Shown: in pieces, positions 48,031 through 56,708 of the stretch
Position numbering within the stretch: position 1 is the stretch's first letter
Layout: every line of letters starts with the position of its first letter
Source: Cyanobium sp. ATX 6F1
GTDB lineage: Bacteria; Cyanobacteriota; Cyanobacteriia; PCC-6307; Cyanobiaceae
Length of the DNA: 64,000 nt
Assembly: GCF_024346315.1 (NCBI RefSeq)
Contig: NZ_JAGQCS010000008.1
Coordinates: forward strand, 62,001 to 126,000
Direction: 5' to 3'
Notes under the pieces: model-generated
Told to the model about the DNA's origin: nothing
The model's input: the letters and a program-made list of their open reading frames with translations, nothing else
Databases searched by the model: none
Position numbers and translations under genes: made by a program

Positions 48031-50529
48031 ATGGCGTTGCCTGACCCCCCCGCGCTGGCGACCCTGCTGGAGGGTGACCTGCGCGGCGCCTGGGACACCG
48101 ATCAGGCCAGGGGACGCCTGCGGGCGGCTGCGATTGATTCGAGGCGGGTGCGACCGGGGGATGTGTTCTTCGCCCTGACGGGCCTCCAGAACGATGGCCA
48201 TGCCTTCGTGGAGGCTGCCCTGGCGGCGGGTGCCGGCCTGGCGGTGGTCCGGCGCGGCTGGCGGCCCGCGTCCTGTCCGCTGCCACGCCTGGAGGTGGAC
48301 TCACCCCTGGCGGCCCTGCAGGCGCTGGCGGCCTGGCACAGGCGCCGGGCCCTGGGGCGGGTGGTGGCGATCACAGGCAGCAATGGCAAGACCGTGGTCA
48401 AGGAGGCGCTCACCGCCCTGCTGGCGACGCGCTACTCCGTGGCCGCCAGTCCGGGCAGCTGGAACAGTCAGGTGGGGGTGCCCCTGGCGGTGCTGAACGC
48501 ACCCATGGGCACGGAGATCGGCGTGTTCGAGGCGGGGGTCTCCGCCCCCGGTGAGATGGCGGCCCTGGCGACGATCCTGCAACCCGATCTGGGCGTGCTC
48601 GTGAACGTGGGCCTCGCCCACATCGCCGCCTTCGGCACGCGGGCGACCACGGCCCGTGAAAAACTGCGGCTGTTCGCCTCGGTGCCGGCCCAAGGTTGGG
48701 TGATCACCCCGGACGACCCGCTGGTGGAGGCCCAACCGTTGCCCTGCGAGCGGCTGAGGGTGGGGGATCAGGCACCCCGGCTGGTGGAGCAGCGCCCCAT
48801 CCCCAACGGCACCCTGCTGACGGTGGCCTTCGAAGCAAGCTCCGTGAGCTTCCCCGTGCTCACCCGCTCCGCCCCCCTGATCGCCGACCTGATGATCGCG
48901 ATCACCGCCGCCGTCCGCCTGGGGGTCACCCCCGAAGCGGTGGCGGCCACCCTCCACGACTACTCCTTCGGTCCCACGCGCATGGAGACCTGGCGCACGC
49001 CCGATGGGGTCACGATCATCAACGATGCCGCCAGCTCTGATCCGCTCTCGGTCCAGGCGGCGCTCGACACGGTGGGCTCCTCCCCCGGTGGCCCGGGCAA
49101 GCGCATCTTCGTGTTCGGCGGCATGGGCGAACTGGGGGAACTCGATCTACGGGAGCACCGGATCATCGGGCGGGTGGCGGCGGAACGCGGTTTCACCCAT
49201 CTGGTGCTGCTGCCCCACCCCTCCCAGGCGCACACGGCGGCGGCCTGGCGCGAGGTCAAACCCGAGGCCCCTGTGCTGGAGGTGAACCTCAGCGACTTGC
49301 GCGACACCGTGCGCCAGCTGGCGGAACCCGGCGACACCCTCTTGGTCAAAGGCCCCCGCAATGAAGGGTTGGCGGCGGCGGCGCGCGCGCTCTGGGAGTC
49401 GATGGCGCCCAGGCGTTTCCTGGTGGACCTGGGGGCGATCGCCGAAAACATCGCCCGCTTCCGTTCCCTCTGCGGGCCCAGGGTCGCGATCCTGGCGGTG
49501 CTCAAGGCCTGGGCCTACGGCACCGAACTCGCGCGGGTGGCCGTAACCCTGCAGGAGAGCGGCGTCGATTGGATCGGCGTCTCGGCCGCCGATGAGGGGG
49601 CCGTAGTGCGACGCGCAGGGGTGCAGCTGCCGGTTCTGGTGATGTTGATGAACGGTGAGGAGGTGGACAAGGTGGTGCGTTACCGGCTCACACCGGTCGT
49701 CTATTCGCTTGCCTTTGCCCGCACCTTGATCGAGGGCCTGCGGGCTCTGGGGGCCAGCTGCGATGTGCATTTGGAGATCGACACCGGCATGGGCCGCCTG
49801 GGGGTGCCCCCCGCCGAGGCCCTGGCGGCCGCCCGCTTGCTGCGGGGCTCGGGGGTGACCCGCCTGGGCGGTCTGATGACCCATTTCTCCTGCGCCGATG
49901 ACCCCGCCGAAGATGGCCACAGCCAAGCTCAGCTGGAACGATTCGAGCAGGCCGTGGCGGCGATCCGCTACGAGGGCGACCCAACCGAGCCACTGATCGT
50001 CCATGCGGCTGCCACGGCGGCGGCGGTGCGTTTCCCTGCGGCCCGCTTCGACATGGTGCGGCTGGGCCTGGGGCTCTTCGGCATCCACCCTTCGGCCGCC
50101 GTCGCCGCGGCGCTCGACCTGCAGCTCGCGGTGGCCTTCGTCAGCCGCCTGGCCCAGGTGTCGCTGTGGACGCGCGGGCAGCGGGTGGGGTACGGCGGCA
50201 CCTACGTGGTGGAGGCTGAGGAGTTGCGGGTGGGCATTGTCGAGGCCGGCTACAACGACGGGGTGCCCTGGCGCCTGGCCGGGGCCGGCGTGGTGATGGT
50301 GCAAGGACACCGGGTGCGGATCATCGGGCGCATCTCGATGGATTCGATGGCCGTCGACCTCTCGGCTGTGCCCGAGGCGGCCGTGGGCGATGAGGTGCTG
50401 ATCTTCGGTGCCAGCGAAGGGCAGGAACTGCGGCCCGAGGAGGTGGCCCAGAGTGCCGGCACAATCCCCTACGAGTTGCTGGTCAACGTCGACAGCCGCC
50501 GGGTGCAGCGGGTGTTCCGGGGCGACTAA
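48031..50529 (+). CDS. Bifunctional MurF - alanine racemase fusion
   Basis: 832 residues. Residues 1-455 are MurF, the ATP ligase that adds D-Ala-D-Ala to UDP-MurNAc-tripeptide: DSRRVRPGDVFFAL, P-loop ITGSNGKTVVKE (116-121), GSWNSQVGVPL, FEAGVSAPGEM and NDAASSDPLSVQAAL. From about residue 460 the chain is alanine racemase: LAVLKAWAYGTEL with the PLP Lys about 492, EIDTGMGRLG, the second catalytic Tyr in RVGYGGTYVV (about 721), VEAGYNDGVP and GRISMDSMAVDL. The motifs resemble the MurF-Alr fusions of Bacteroidetes. A GTG at 47971 would add 20 residues. Confidence 0.9.
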   Translation: MALPDPPALATLLEGDLRGAWDTDQARGRLRAAAIDSRRVRPGDVFFALTGLQNDGHAFVEAALAAGAGLAVVRRGWRPASCPLPRLEVDSPLAALQALAAWHRRRALGRVVAITGSNGKTVVKEALTALLATRYSVAASPGSWNSQVGVPLAVLNAPMGTEIGVFEAGVSAPGEMAALATILQPDLGVLVNVGLAHIAAFGTRATTAREKLRLFASVPAQGWVITPDDPLVEAQPLPCERLRVGDQAPRLVEQRPIPNGTLLTVAFEASSVSFPVLTRSAPLIADLMIAITAAVRLGVTPEAVAATLHDYSFGPTRMETWRTPDGVTIINDAASSDPLSVQAALDTVGSSPGGPGKRIFVFGGMGELGELDLREHRIIGRVAAERGFTHLVLLPHPSQAHTAAAWREVKPEAPVLEVNLSDLRDTVRQLAEPGDTLLVKGPRNEGLAAAARALWESMAPRRFLVDLGAIAENIARFRSLCGPRVAILAVLKAWAYGTELARVAVTLQESGVDWIGVSAADEGAVVRRAGVQLPVLVMLMNGEEVDKVVRYRLTPVVYSLAFARTLIEGLRALGASCDVHLEIDTGMGRLGVPPAEALAAARLLRGSGVTRLGGLMTHFSCADDPAEDGHSQAQLERFEQAVAAIRYEGDPTEPLIVHAAATAAAVRFPAARFDMVRLGLGLFGIHPSAAVAAALDLQLAVAFVSRLAQVSLWTRGQRVGYGGTYVVEAEELRVGIVEAGYNDGVPWRLAGAGVVMVQGHRVRIIGRISMDSMAVDLSAVPEAAVGDEVLIFGASEGQELRPEEVAQSAGTIPYELLVNVDSRRVQRVFRGD

Positions 50530-50569
50530 GGGGCCTCGCAGCAGCACTGATAAGCTTTCTGGGCCCCCT

Positions 50570-50658
50570 GGAGAGGTGGCTGAGTGGTTGAAAGCGGCTC
50601 CCTGCTAAGGAGTTACAGGAGGCAACTTCTGTCGAGGGTTCGAATCCCTCCCTCTCCG
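50570..50658 (+). tRNA. tRNA-Ser (anticodon GCT)
   Basis: Acceptor GGAGAGG/CCTCTCC with discriminator G, a long variable arm typical of class II tRNA, anticodon loop CTGCTAA and T-arm GAGGGTTCGAATCCCTC. CCA is not encoded. Confidence 0.95.
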
Positions 50659-50671
50659 TTTCCAAACCCGT

Positions 50672-51601
50672 TCAAGTGGCCGTGACCTGCCCCAGGGCAC
50701 GGGCGATCGAGGGCAGCAGCGCCCCGTCGGCGGCTCGATCCGCCCCCTCACTGAACACCACCAGCAGAAAGGGCGCCTGGCCCTCGGCCTCCACGTAGGC
50801 GGCGTCATGGCGGGCCTGGCTCATCCAGCCGGCCTTGCTCCACAGCCGGGAGCCCTGCTCCAGGGCCTCCCCCAGGAAGCCATCCACCTGGTTCTCCGGA
50901 TCGGCGCGCCGAGCAACGGGATCGAGCGAGCGGGACAGGAGCGCGCGCATGCGAACGCAGGCGGGCGGAGACACCAACGCACCGGCGATCACCCCATGCA
51001 GCAGGCGCGCCGTGGCGTCGGTGCTCAGGCGGTTGCGGTTCTCCAGGTCCTCCCCATAGAACTGGCGCTCGCGGCCGAAGGGCCCATCACCCCAGGTCTT
51101 CTGGCAGGCATTGCAAGCCTCGAACTCCGGCCAGCCCAGCTCCGCGAGCCAACCGTTCACCAGTTGGCGCTGGGCCGACCAGGCCGCCAACCGCGGGGCG
51201 AGCAGATCGGGGCCGCTGGTGGTGCCGCTGAGCAAATCCACCAACAAACCCGTGGCGTCGTTGCTGGAGTCACGGATCATGTCGGCCATGGCCCGGCGCA
51301 GCTCCGGCCCCTCCTCCAGCCATTGCTGCTGCAACCAGGCCTCCACCGCCACCATGTAGACCAGCTTCACCACGCTGGCGGGATAGCGCTGGCGCGATCC
51401 GCCCCAGCTGGCCCCCAGCACCGGCAGGCCCCAGAAGGCCGCCGGCTCCAGGGCCGCGCCTCGATCGATCAAGCTTCCCTCGTAGCGCAGCCAGGTGATC
51501 GACAGCTGATCTCCCAGCCCCGGACGGCCCTCCAGCTCGAGCCGTTCGATCAACGCCTCCAGGATCGAGACCATCCCCTCGTCGGGGCGGTAGAACGCCA
51601 T
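50672..51601 (-). CDS. Serine hydrolase of the class A beta-lactamase / PBP fold
   Basis: 309 residues. RYPASVVKLVYMVAVEAWL gives the SxxK nucleophile motif, RDSSNDATGLLVDLL resembles the SDN loop, and WSKAGWMSQARHDAAYV occupies the KTG position as KAG. The ELxxxE omega-loop of true beta-lactamases is not seen, so a peptidoglycan or unknown hydrolase is as likely as antibiotic resistance. The ATG at 51601 leaves 17 nt to the divergent NlpC/P60 gene. No signal peptide is obvious. Confidence 0.8.
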   Translation of the reverse strand: MAFYRPDEGMVSILEALIERLELEGRPGLGDQLSITWLRYEGSLIDRGAALEPAAFWGLPVLGASWGGSRQRYPASVVKLVYMVAVEAWLQQQWLEEGPELRRAMADMIRDSSNDATGLLVDLLSGTTSGPDLLAPRLAAWSAQRQLVNGWLAELGWPEFEACNACQKTWGDGPFGRERQFYGEDLENRNRLSTDATARLLHGVIAGALVSPPACVRMRALLSRSLDPVARRADPENQVDGFLGEALEQGSRLWSKAGWMSQARHDAAYVEAEGQAPFLLVVFSEGADRAADGALLPSIARALGQVTAT

Positions 51602-51618
51602 CGAAGCGGCCAGAAGCA

Positions 51619-52386
51619 ATGGTGAGATTAGGCACCTTGGACCGGGGGGATCTGCCTCCCGGCACCCCGGCCGCCCTTGAGCTGCTGATTCCTGGCAGCC
51701 ACTGGCAGTTGCAGGGGGATCTGAACGGCTACAGCCGGCCCACGGGCCCTGGCCTGGCGACCCAGGCCGAAGCAGGGCGAGGCCTGCGGGTGCTCACCGG
51801 CCCCGAGCCCCACAGCGGTCGGCTGCGGGTGCGGCTGCTGGAGGACGGCTACCCCTGCTGGGTGGACCCCGCCGATCTGCTCGGCCGCGCCATGGCCCGG
51901 GGACCGTGGCAACCGCGGCTGCTGGAGTCAAGGGCGATCGAGGCTGCCATCGCAGCCGTGCTGCGCTGGGCAGATCAGGCCAGCAGGATCACGAACCAGT
52001 ACCTCTGGGGAGGCAGCCTCGGTCCCGACTACGACTGCTCCGGTTTCATCCAATCGGCCTTCGCCCGAGCGGGGGTGTGGATTCCCCGCGATGCCTACCA
52101 GCAGGAGCGGTTCTGCCAGCCGGTGGCCGTGAGGATCAGCGAGTTCCGCCTGCTCAGAGCGGGGGATCTGATCTTCTTCGGCTCACCCAGGCGCTGCACC
52201 CACGTGGGTCTGCACCTGGGCGGTGGCCGCTATCTGCACAGTTCCGGCCGCGACCACGGGCGCGATGGGCTGGGCATCGACGGCCTCAGCCCCGCCGACA
52301 CCCATCCAGTGGCGAGCCACTACCGCCCACAGCTGCGCGGTGCCGGCCGCGTGGTGCGTTGCCATGACGGAACAACGCTTGCCTAA
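51619..52386 (+). CDS. NlpC/P60 cell-wall peptidase
   Basis: 255 residues. An SH3b-like N-terminal region (about 25-90, with YSRP, GLRVLTGPEPHSGRLRVRLLEDGYPCWV) precedes the catalytic domain: YLWGGSLGPDYDCSGFIQSAF with the nucleophile Cys, then RCTHVGLHLGGGRYLHSSG with His. This resembles the cyanobacterial gamma-D-Glu-diamino-acid endopeptidases that recycle murein peptides. No clear signal peptide is seen. It is divergent from the serine hydrolase with a very short gap, so one of the two starts may lie further inside. Confidence 0.88.
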   Translation: MVRLGTLDRGDLPPGTPAALELLIPGSHWQLQGDLNGYSRPTGPGLATQAEAGRGLRVLTGPEPHSGRLRVRLLEDGYPCWVDPADLLGRAMARGPWQPRLLESRAIEAAIAAVLRWADQASRITNQYLWGGSLGPDYDCSGFIQSAFARAGVWIPRDAYQQERFCQPVAVRISEFRLLRAGDLIFFGSPRRCTHVGLHLGGGRYLHSSGRDHGRDGLGIDGLSPADTHPVASHYRPQLRGAGRVVRCHDGTTLA

Positions 52387-52419
52387 GTTGCACACCTCCT
52401 CAGCCCTGAACCTCGACCC

Positions 52420-53391
52420 ATGAGCGTGCCCCAGGGCCCTGAGGTCTCCATCGTGGTGCCCCTCTTCAATGAAGCGGAGAGTTTGCCGCTCCTGGTTGAG
52501 AAGTTGCTGGCCAGCCTGCGGCCCCAGGGCCGGTCTTTCGAGCTGGTGTTCGTCGACGATGGCTCAGTGGATGCCACCGCCAGCGTGCTCGCGCAGCTAG
52601 CGGAAGCGACGCCCGAACTGGTGGCCGTGCTGCTGCGGCGCAACTACGGGCAGACCGCCGCGATGGCCGCTGGCTTCGACGCCAGCAGCGGAGCGCTGAT
52701 CGTCACCCTCGACGGGGACCTGCAGAACGATCCAGCCGACATCCCCCTGCTGCTGGAACGCCTGGGGGAGGGGTTCGATCTGGTCAGCGGCTGGCGCCAC
52801 CAACGCCAGGACGGAGCCCTGAGCCGCCTGCTTCCCTCCAAGATCGCCAACCGGCTGATCGCCCGGGTCACCGGCGTGAAGCTCCATGATTACGGCTGCT
52901 CCCTCAAGGCCTACCGGCGCGAAGTGATCGCCGACATGAACCTCTACGGGGAACTGCACCGTTTTCTGCCGGCCCTGGCCTTCATCGAGGGGGCGCGCAT
53001 CACCGAGGTCAAGGTGCAGCATCACGCCCGCCGCTTCGGGCAGAGCAAGTACGGGCTGGATCGCACCTTCCGGGTGCTGATGGATCTGCTCACGGTGACC
53101 TTCATGAAGCGCTTCCTGACCCGGCCGATGCATGTGTTCGGTCTGGGGGGACTGGTGGGAATCGGCGCCGGCCTGCTGATCGCCCTGCAGCTGAGCTACG
53201 CCAAGGTCGTGCTGAACCAGGACATCGGCAACCGGCCGCTGCTCATGGTCGCCGTGCTGGCGATCCTCGCGGGGGTGCAGCTGTTCTGCTTCGGACTGCT
53301 GGCCGAACTGCAGATGCGCACGTATCACGAGAGTCAGGGCCGGCCGATCTACCGGGTGCGGGCCACGTTGCGGGGAAGCCTGAGTAGCTGA
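52420..53391 (+). CDS. GT2 family glycosyltransferase (DPM1/GtrB-like)
   Basis: 323 residues. Cytoplasmic GT-A domain: [62 protein letters not shown] with the DxD metal motif, and [14 protein letters not shown]. Two C-terminal membrane helices (about 232-260 and 268-292) anchor it. Relatives attach sugars to polyprenyl phosphate; the sugar is unknown. It starts 33 nt after the NlpC/P60 stop and may share its transcript. Confidence 0.9.
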   Translation: MSVPQGPEVSIVVPLFNEAESLPLLVEKLLASLRPQGRSFELVFVDDGSVDATASVLAQLAEATPELVAVLLRRNYGQTAAMAAGFDASSGALIVTLDGDLQNDPADIPLLLERLGEGFDLVSGWRHQRQDGALSRLLPSKIANRLIARVTGVKLHDYGCSLKAYRREVIADMNLYGELHRFLPALAFIEGARITEVKVQHHARRFGQSKYGLDRTFRVLMDLLTVTFMKRFLTRPMHVFGLGGLVGIGAGLLIALQLSYAKVVLNQDIGNRPLLMVAVLAILAGVQLFCFGLLAELQMRTYHESQGRPIYRVRATLRGSLSS

Positions 53392-53640
53392 GGGTCAGCC
53401 ACGGCGAACTCCGCTCCCCCAGGCCCGCGCGACGTCAGGGCGGCAGGGAGCAGGCCCGCTCGGCAGGGTTGTCCGTGGTGGCCAGCAGAGGCGGACGAGC
53501 TCGAGTCAGGAGTCAAAGACCGATCAGAGCCGTCCCAGCGGCAAGACGGATTGAACTTTTATGTCGCGGCCCGATGCTGGCTGGAGTGGCTTGGGAAGCG
53601 CTCCGTACAGTACCGACGGTAGATGTGTTGGCCCACGCTG

Positions 53641-53757
53641 ATGACTGGAGATTTCGTCGTTGCCTGGTTGCCGTCGGTGTTGGTTCCCTTTGTGGGGATT
53701 CTGGGCGCGGCGGTGGCGATGGCCCTGCTGTTCAACGTGATCGAAGCGAGCGACTGA
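53641..53757 (+). CDS. psaI: Photosystem I subunit VIII
   Basis: 38 residues: [20 protein letters not shown] then [18 protein letters not shown]. This is the single-helix PsaI, which helps fix PsaL and stabilise the PSI trimer. The gene is short, lies 47 nt before psaL and is in the usual psaI-psaL order. Confidence 0.95.
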   Translation: MTGDFVVAWLPSVLVPFVGILGAAVAMALLFNVIEASD

Positions 53758-53804
53758 CGTTCCCGATCGCCCTTCCGTTCGCGCTCAACCCTTCCTCCTC
53801 CACC

Positions 53805-54284
53805 ATGACCGTGACCCCCGTGGCCGACCCCTGCGTCGGCAATCTGGCCACCCCCGTCAACAGCAACTACTTCACCAAGGCCTTCCTCAACGCCTTGCCG
53901 GCCTACCGTCCGTCCCTTTCACCCAACCGACGGGGGCTTGAAGTGGGCATGGCCCACGGGTTCTTCCTCTACGGACCCTTCGCCCTGACCGGCCCCCTGC
54001 GCTCCACCGAATACGCCAGCACAGCCGGCCTTCTCGCCTCCATCGGCCTGGTGACCATCCTCACGGTCTGTCTTTCGATCTACGGGACCGCCGGCAACGG
54101 CCCCAACGTGCAACCTCCCGATGCCACGATCGACAATCCACCCGCCGACCTGTTCACCAAGGCCGGGTGGGCCGAGTTCGCCAGTGGCTTCTGGCTGGGT
54201 GGTTGCGGTGGAGCCGCCTTCGCCTGGTTGCTGGCCGGCACCTCCATCATCTCGCCACTGGTGAAGATCGCCAGTGGTGGCTGA
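53805..54284 (+). CDS. psaL: Photosystem I reaction center subunit XI
   Basis: 159 residues with [43 protein letters not shown] and a second membrane segment near [19 protein letters not shown]. PsaL forms the core of the PSI trimer interface. The ATG at 53805 is the conserved start; a longer frame from 53469 covers psaI. A strong terminator follows 58 nt downstream. Confidence 0.98.
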   Translation: MTVTPVADPCVGNLATPVNSNYFTKAFLNALPAYRPSLSPNRRGLEVGMAHGFFLYGPFALTGPLRSTEYASTAGLLASIGLVTILTVCLSIYGTAGNGPNVQPPDATIDNPPADLFTKAGWAEFASGFWLGGCGGAAFAWLLAGTSIISPLVKIASGG

Positions 54285-54342
54285 AGCCCTGGGTTGATCG
54301 GCCCACGTCGCTCGAGAGAGGCTCACACCTTCCCATCAACAG

Positions 54343-54367
54343 GCCCCGGCGAAAGCTGGGGCTTTTT
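54343..54367 (+). terminator. Terminator after psaL (same sequence as the psaB terminator)
   Basis: GCCCCGGC and GCTGGGGC form an 8-bp stem (one G-T) with a GAAA loop, then TTTTT. The identical sequence ends psaB on the other strand at 56646-56673. Confidence 0.92.
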
Positions 54368-54501
54368 CATGGGCGCACGAAATCTGGCCTGGTCGCATGA
54401 CTTCGGCAAGGCCAGTTGACCAGGAACATCCTCCTTTGTACGCATGGGGCACAGCGGTCAGCACAACGCGGAGGAGAGATCAGCGACAGCCTGGGTGAGA
54501 T

Positions 54502-55293
54502 TTAAATATTGCGCTCAAAGAGAGCCCTGAAAATTGACTCCGTCTGAATCAAGCCCGAAGTAAATGGATTAGAGAATAAATCAAGGAAAAGAGCCGGCAA
54601 AGGCAAGGCGATCAACAGAGAGCCACCATTAAGCCTGTGGCGCCACCCGCCTCGGGCGGTCGCAAACAGGAGAACAGCAATCGCAAAGTAGAGCACAAGA
54701 ACTGCAACCCAAAGAATCGACTGGAAGTTCGGCTTGGCCTGGGATAGGCGCTTTTCCCGGGCATCAATGATGTTGTAGAGAATCTCCGCAGACTTCTGCT
54801 GGTAGAGCGTCTCCGAGGGTGACTCATCAGCCATCTTGGGTAAATTGGCATCCTTGGAGGAGAAAAACAGCTGCAACTCATCAAGGGCCAAACTGGTCTG
54901 GGGGCTGCGCTGACCGGAGCGCATGGTCTTGGATTCACTTTCGGCAATCGAATCGGCGTAGTCGTAGACCAGTCGGCGCGCCTCCACCCGCTGCTCCTCA
55001 GGTAGCACCGAAACGAGGGCCCCGAGCCTGTTCAAGGTGACCGCTTCGGCAGTGGCGGTGGAATTCAACTCCAACACATGAATGAAGGCATTGGAGAGCA
55101 GAAACGCCGTCACCAATCCGTAGATGCTGGCCAGAGGTCCCAACATGATCGGATCGAACTGGTCACTCAGCAGCTTGCGGCGCCGCAAATAAGACACAAG
55201 CTTGAGCGCCAGGAACATCAGCAACAGGGCGACTCCGTAGATGCGGATCACTCCGATCAAGAAGGGGAGCAGTTGATTGATGAACGCAAACAT
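54502..55293 (-). CDS. Putative bestrophin-like/DUF4239-type membrane protein
   Basis: 263 residues with four hydrophobic segments: two N-terminal (IGVIRIYGVALLLMFLALKLV; LGPLASIYGLVTAFLLSNAF) and two C-terminal (SILWVAVLVLYFAIAVLLFA; GGSLLIALPLPALFLDLF). A soluble middle domain of about 100 residues separates them. The layout matches DUF4239 proteins, related to bestrophin channels. The gene is more AT-rich than its neighbours and lies between two inverted terminators, so it may be recently acquired. The role is unknown. Confidence 0.65.
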   Translation of the reverse strand: MFAFINQLLPFLIGVIRIYGVALLLMFLALKLVSYLRRRKLLSDQFDPIMLGPLASIYGLVTAFLLSNAFIHVLELNSTATAEAVTLNRLGALVSVLPEEQRVEARRLVYDYADSIAESESKTMRSGQRSPQTSLALDELQLFFSSKDANLPKMADESPSETLYQQKSAEILYNIIDAREKRLSQAKPNFQSILWVAVLVLYFAIAVLLFATARGGWRHRLNGGSLLIALPLPALFLDLFSNPFTSGLIQTESIFRALFERNI

Positions 55294-55333
55294 GATTCAA
55301 ATGGGCAAATGATTGCAATGGCTAGATTCAGGA

Positions 55334-56551
55334 TCAGTGAATAAAATTAGCGCCACCTCCCATCATGAACGTGAGTTGAACAAAGTCGCTGCCGTTGTGA
55401 TTGGCAGGTGAGAAGGACAGTTTAAAACCCCCAAAATCAACGTTGCTCATCGATTCCAGGCCCCGCCGCAAGGAGGCCCGAGTGGGATTAGGCCCTGCCC
55501 GACGTAGCGCTTCCACCGTGGTCTTAGCCGCAAGAAAGCCTTCAAGGCTGTAAAAGCTGAAGCGAAGGCGTGGATCCGAGCGGCGCAGAATGCTCTGATA
55601 CTCGTGAACGATTGGCTTGGTGGCATCCCAGGGGAATGGCACAACCTGGGTGATGCCGATGTTGCGACCGAGGGGTCCCAAGGCCTTGGCCAGGGGAAGA
55701 CTACCGACGAACGATACGCTCATCAGCTGGGCCTCAGACCCCAGTGACTTGATGTTGCGCACAAAACTGGCCACCGTTCCATAGGTGGAGATCATCACCA
55801 CAGCATCGGGCTTGGCATCATGAATCTGCCGTGCCGCCACTGCGGTCTCCAAGCTGTTGCGTTGCACAGTCGCCGTCTTCACCAGCTTCATCCGGCGCCG
55901 AGCAAGGGCAAGCTCAACCCCACGCAGCCCATCGCGGCCATAACCATCGTTCTGATAGAACACCGCCACATCACGGAATCCATAACGGGCCAGGTAAGCA
56001 ACAAGCCGCTCGGCCTCCTGGTAGTAACTGGCTCGTATGTTGAAGATCAACGGATCGGTGGGGTTCCGAATCAGCTGGGCGCCACTGACGGGCGCCACCA
56101 GGGGAACGCCCTGGCTCCGCATCTCTGGCAAAGCGGCTTGAATACCGGGAACACCGATCAAGCCAAACAGGGCGTAGACCTTTTGCGATCGAATCAGATC
56201 GCGCACATTGCGAGCGGTTTTGACCGGGTCGTATTGATCATCAAGCACTTGGACCGCAATCCTGCGACCGTAGACGCCGCCTTGGGAGTTGACCAGATCG
56301 AAGTAGGCCAAGGAGCCCGCCACGAAGGCTTGCCCCAGCTGTCCAGATGGACCCGTCAAGGGGACCGACTGTCCCAGCAGGATGGTTCGTTGGTTGATGC
56401 CGGCCTCGGAAGCACGAAGCCAGATGGCGGGAACGATCAACGTGAGCGCACCTCCCGCTGTCACCAGGAGAACCAGCAGTCTGCGGCGCACCAGCCCAAA
56501 GGAAGAGCAACGAATGGCCGCCAACCCTGCACGACTACGGAAGCCAGGCAT
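55334..56551 (-). CDS. ABC-type periplasmic binding protein, LivJ/type 1 family (orphan)
   Basis: 405 residues. After an N-terminal basic stretch and a hydrophobic segment (about 25-47, signal anchor), the mature part has ILLGQSVPLTGPSGQLGQAF, GGVYGRRIAVQVLDDQYDP, YALFGLIGVPG and NDGYGRDGLRG, which are typical of branched-chain amino acid/urea-type receptors. No ABC permease or ATPase genes are adjacent. It shares strand and composition with the downstream membrane protein gene (40-nt gap), suggesting a two-gene unit. Confidence 0.85.
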   Translation of the reverse strand: MPGFRSRAGLAAIRCSSFGLVRRRLLVLLVTAGGALTLIVPAIWLRASEAGINQRTILLGQSVPLTGPSGQLGQAFVAGSLAYFDLVNSQGGVYGRRIAVQVLDDQYDPVKTARNVRDLIRSQKVYALFGLIGVPGIQAALPEMRSQGVPLVAPVSGAQLIRNPTDPLIFNIRASYYQEAERLVAYLARYGFRDVAVFYQNDGYGRDGLRGVELALARRRMKLVKTATVQRNSLETAVAARQIHDAKPDAVVMISTYGTVASFVRNIKSLGSEAQLMSVSFVGSLPLAKALGPLGRNIGITQVVPFPWDATKPIVHEYQSILRRSDPRLRFSFYSLEGFLAAKTTVEALRRAGPNPTRASLRRGLESMSNVDFGGFKLSFSPANHNGSDFVQLTFMMGGGANFIH

Positions 56552-56645
56552 TCACGCGATTTCGCCCCATGGGTGAATCCTAAAGGCAGGTTCCATCCAC
56601 GATCAGCCGGCTGGAAGACTCACGTCCAACCTGCAACCTTGAGCC

Positions 56646-56673
56646 AAAAAAAAGCCCCAGCTTTCGCCGGGGC
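56646..56673 (-). terminator. Terminator after psaB (inverted copy of the psaL terminator)
   Basis: On the minus strand GCCCCGGC, loop GAAA, GCTGGGGC, then eight T. Stem and loop are identical to the psaL terminator at 54343. Confidence 0.92.
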
Positions 56674-56708
56674 ATGGGAGGTGAGGTGCGTCCCTCGAGG
56701 AAATGGGT

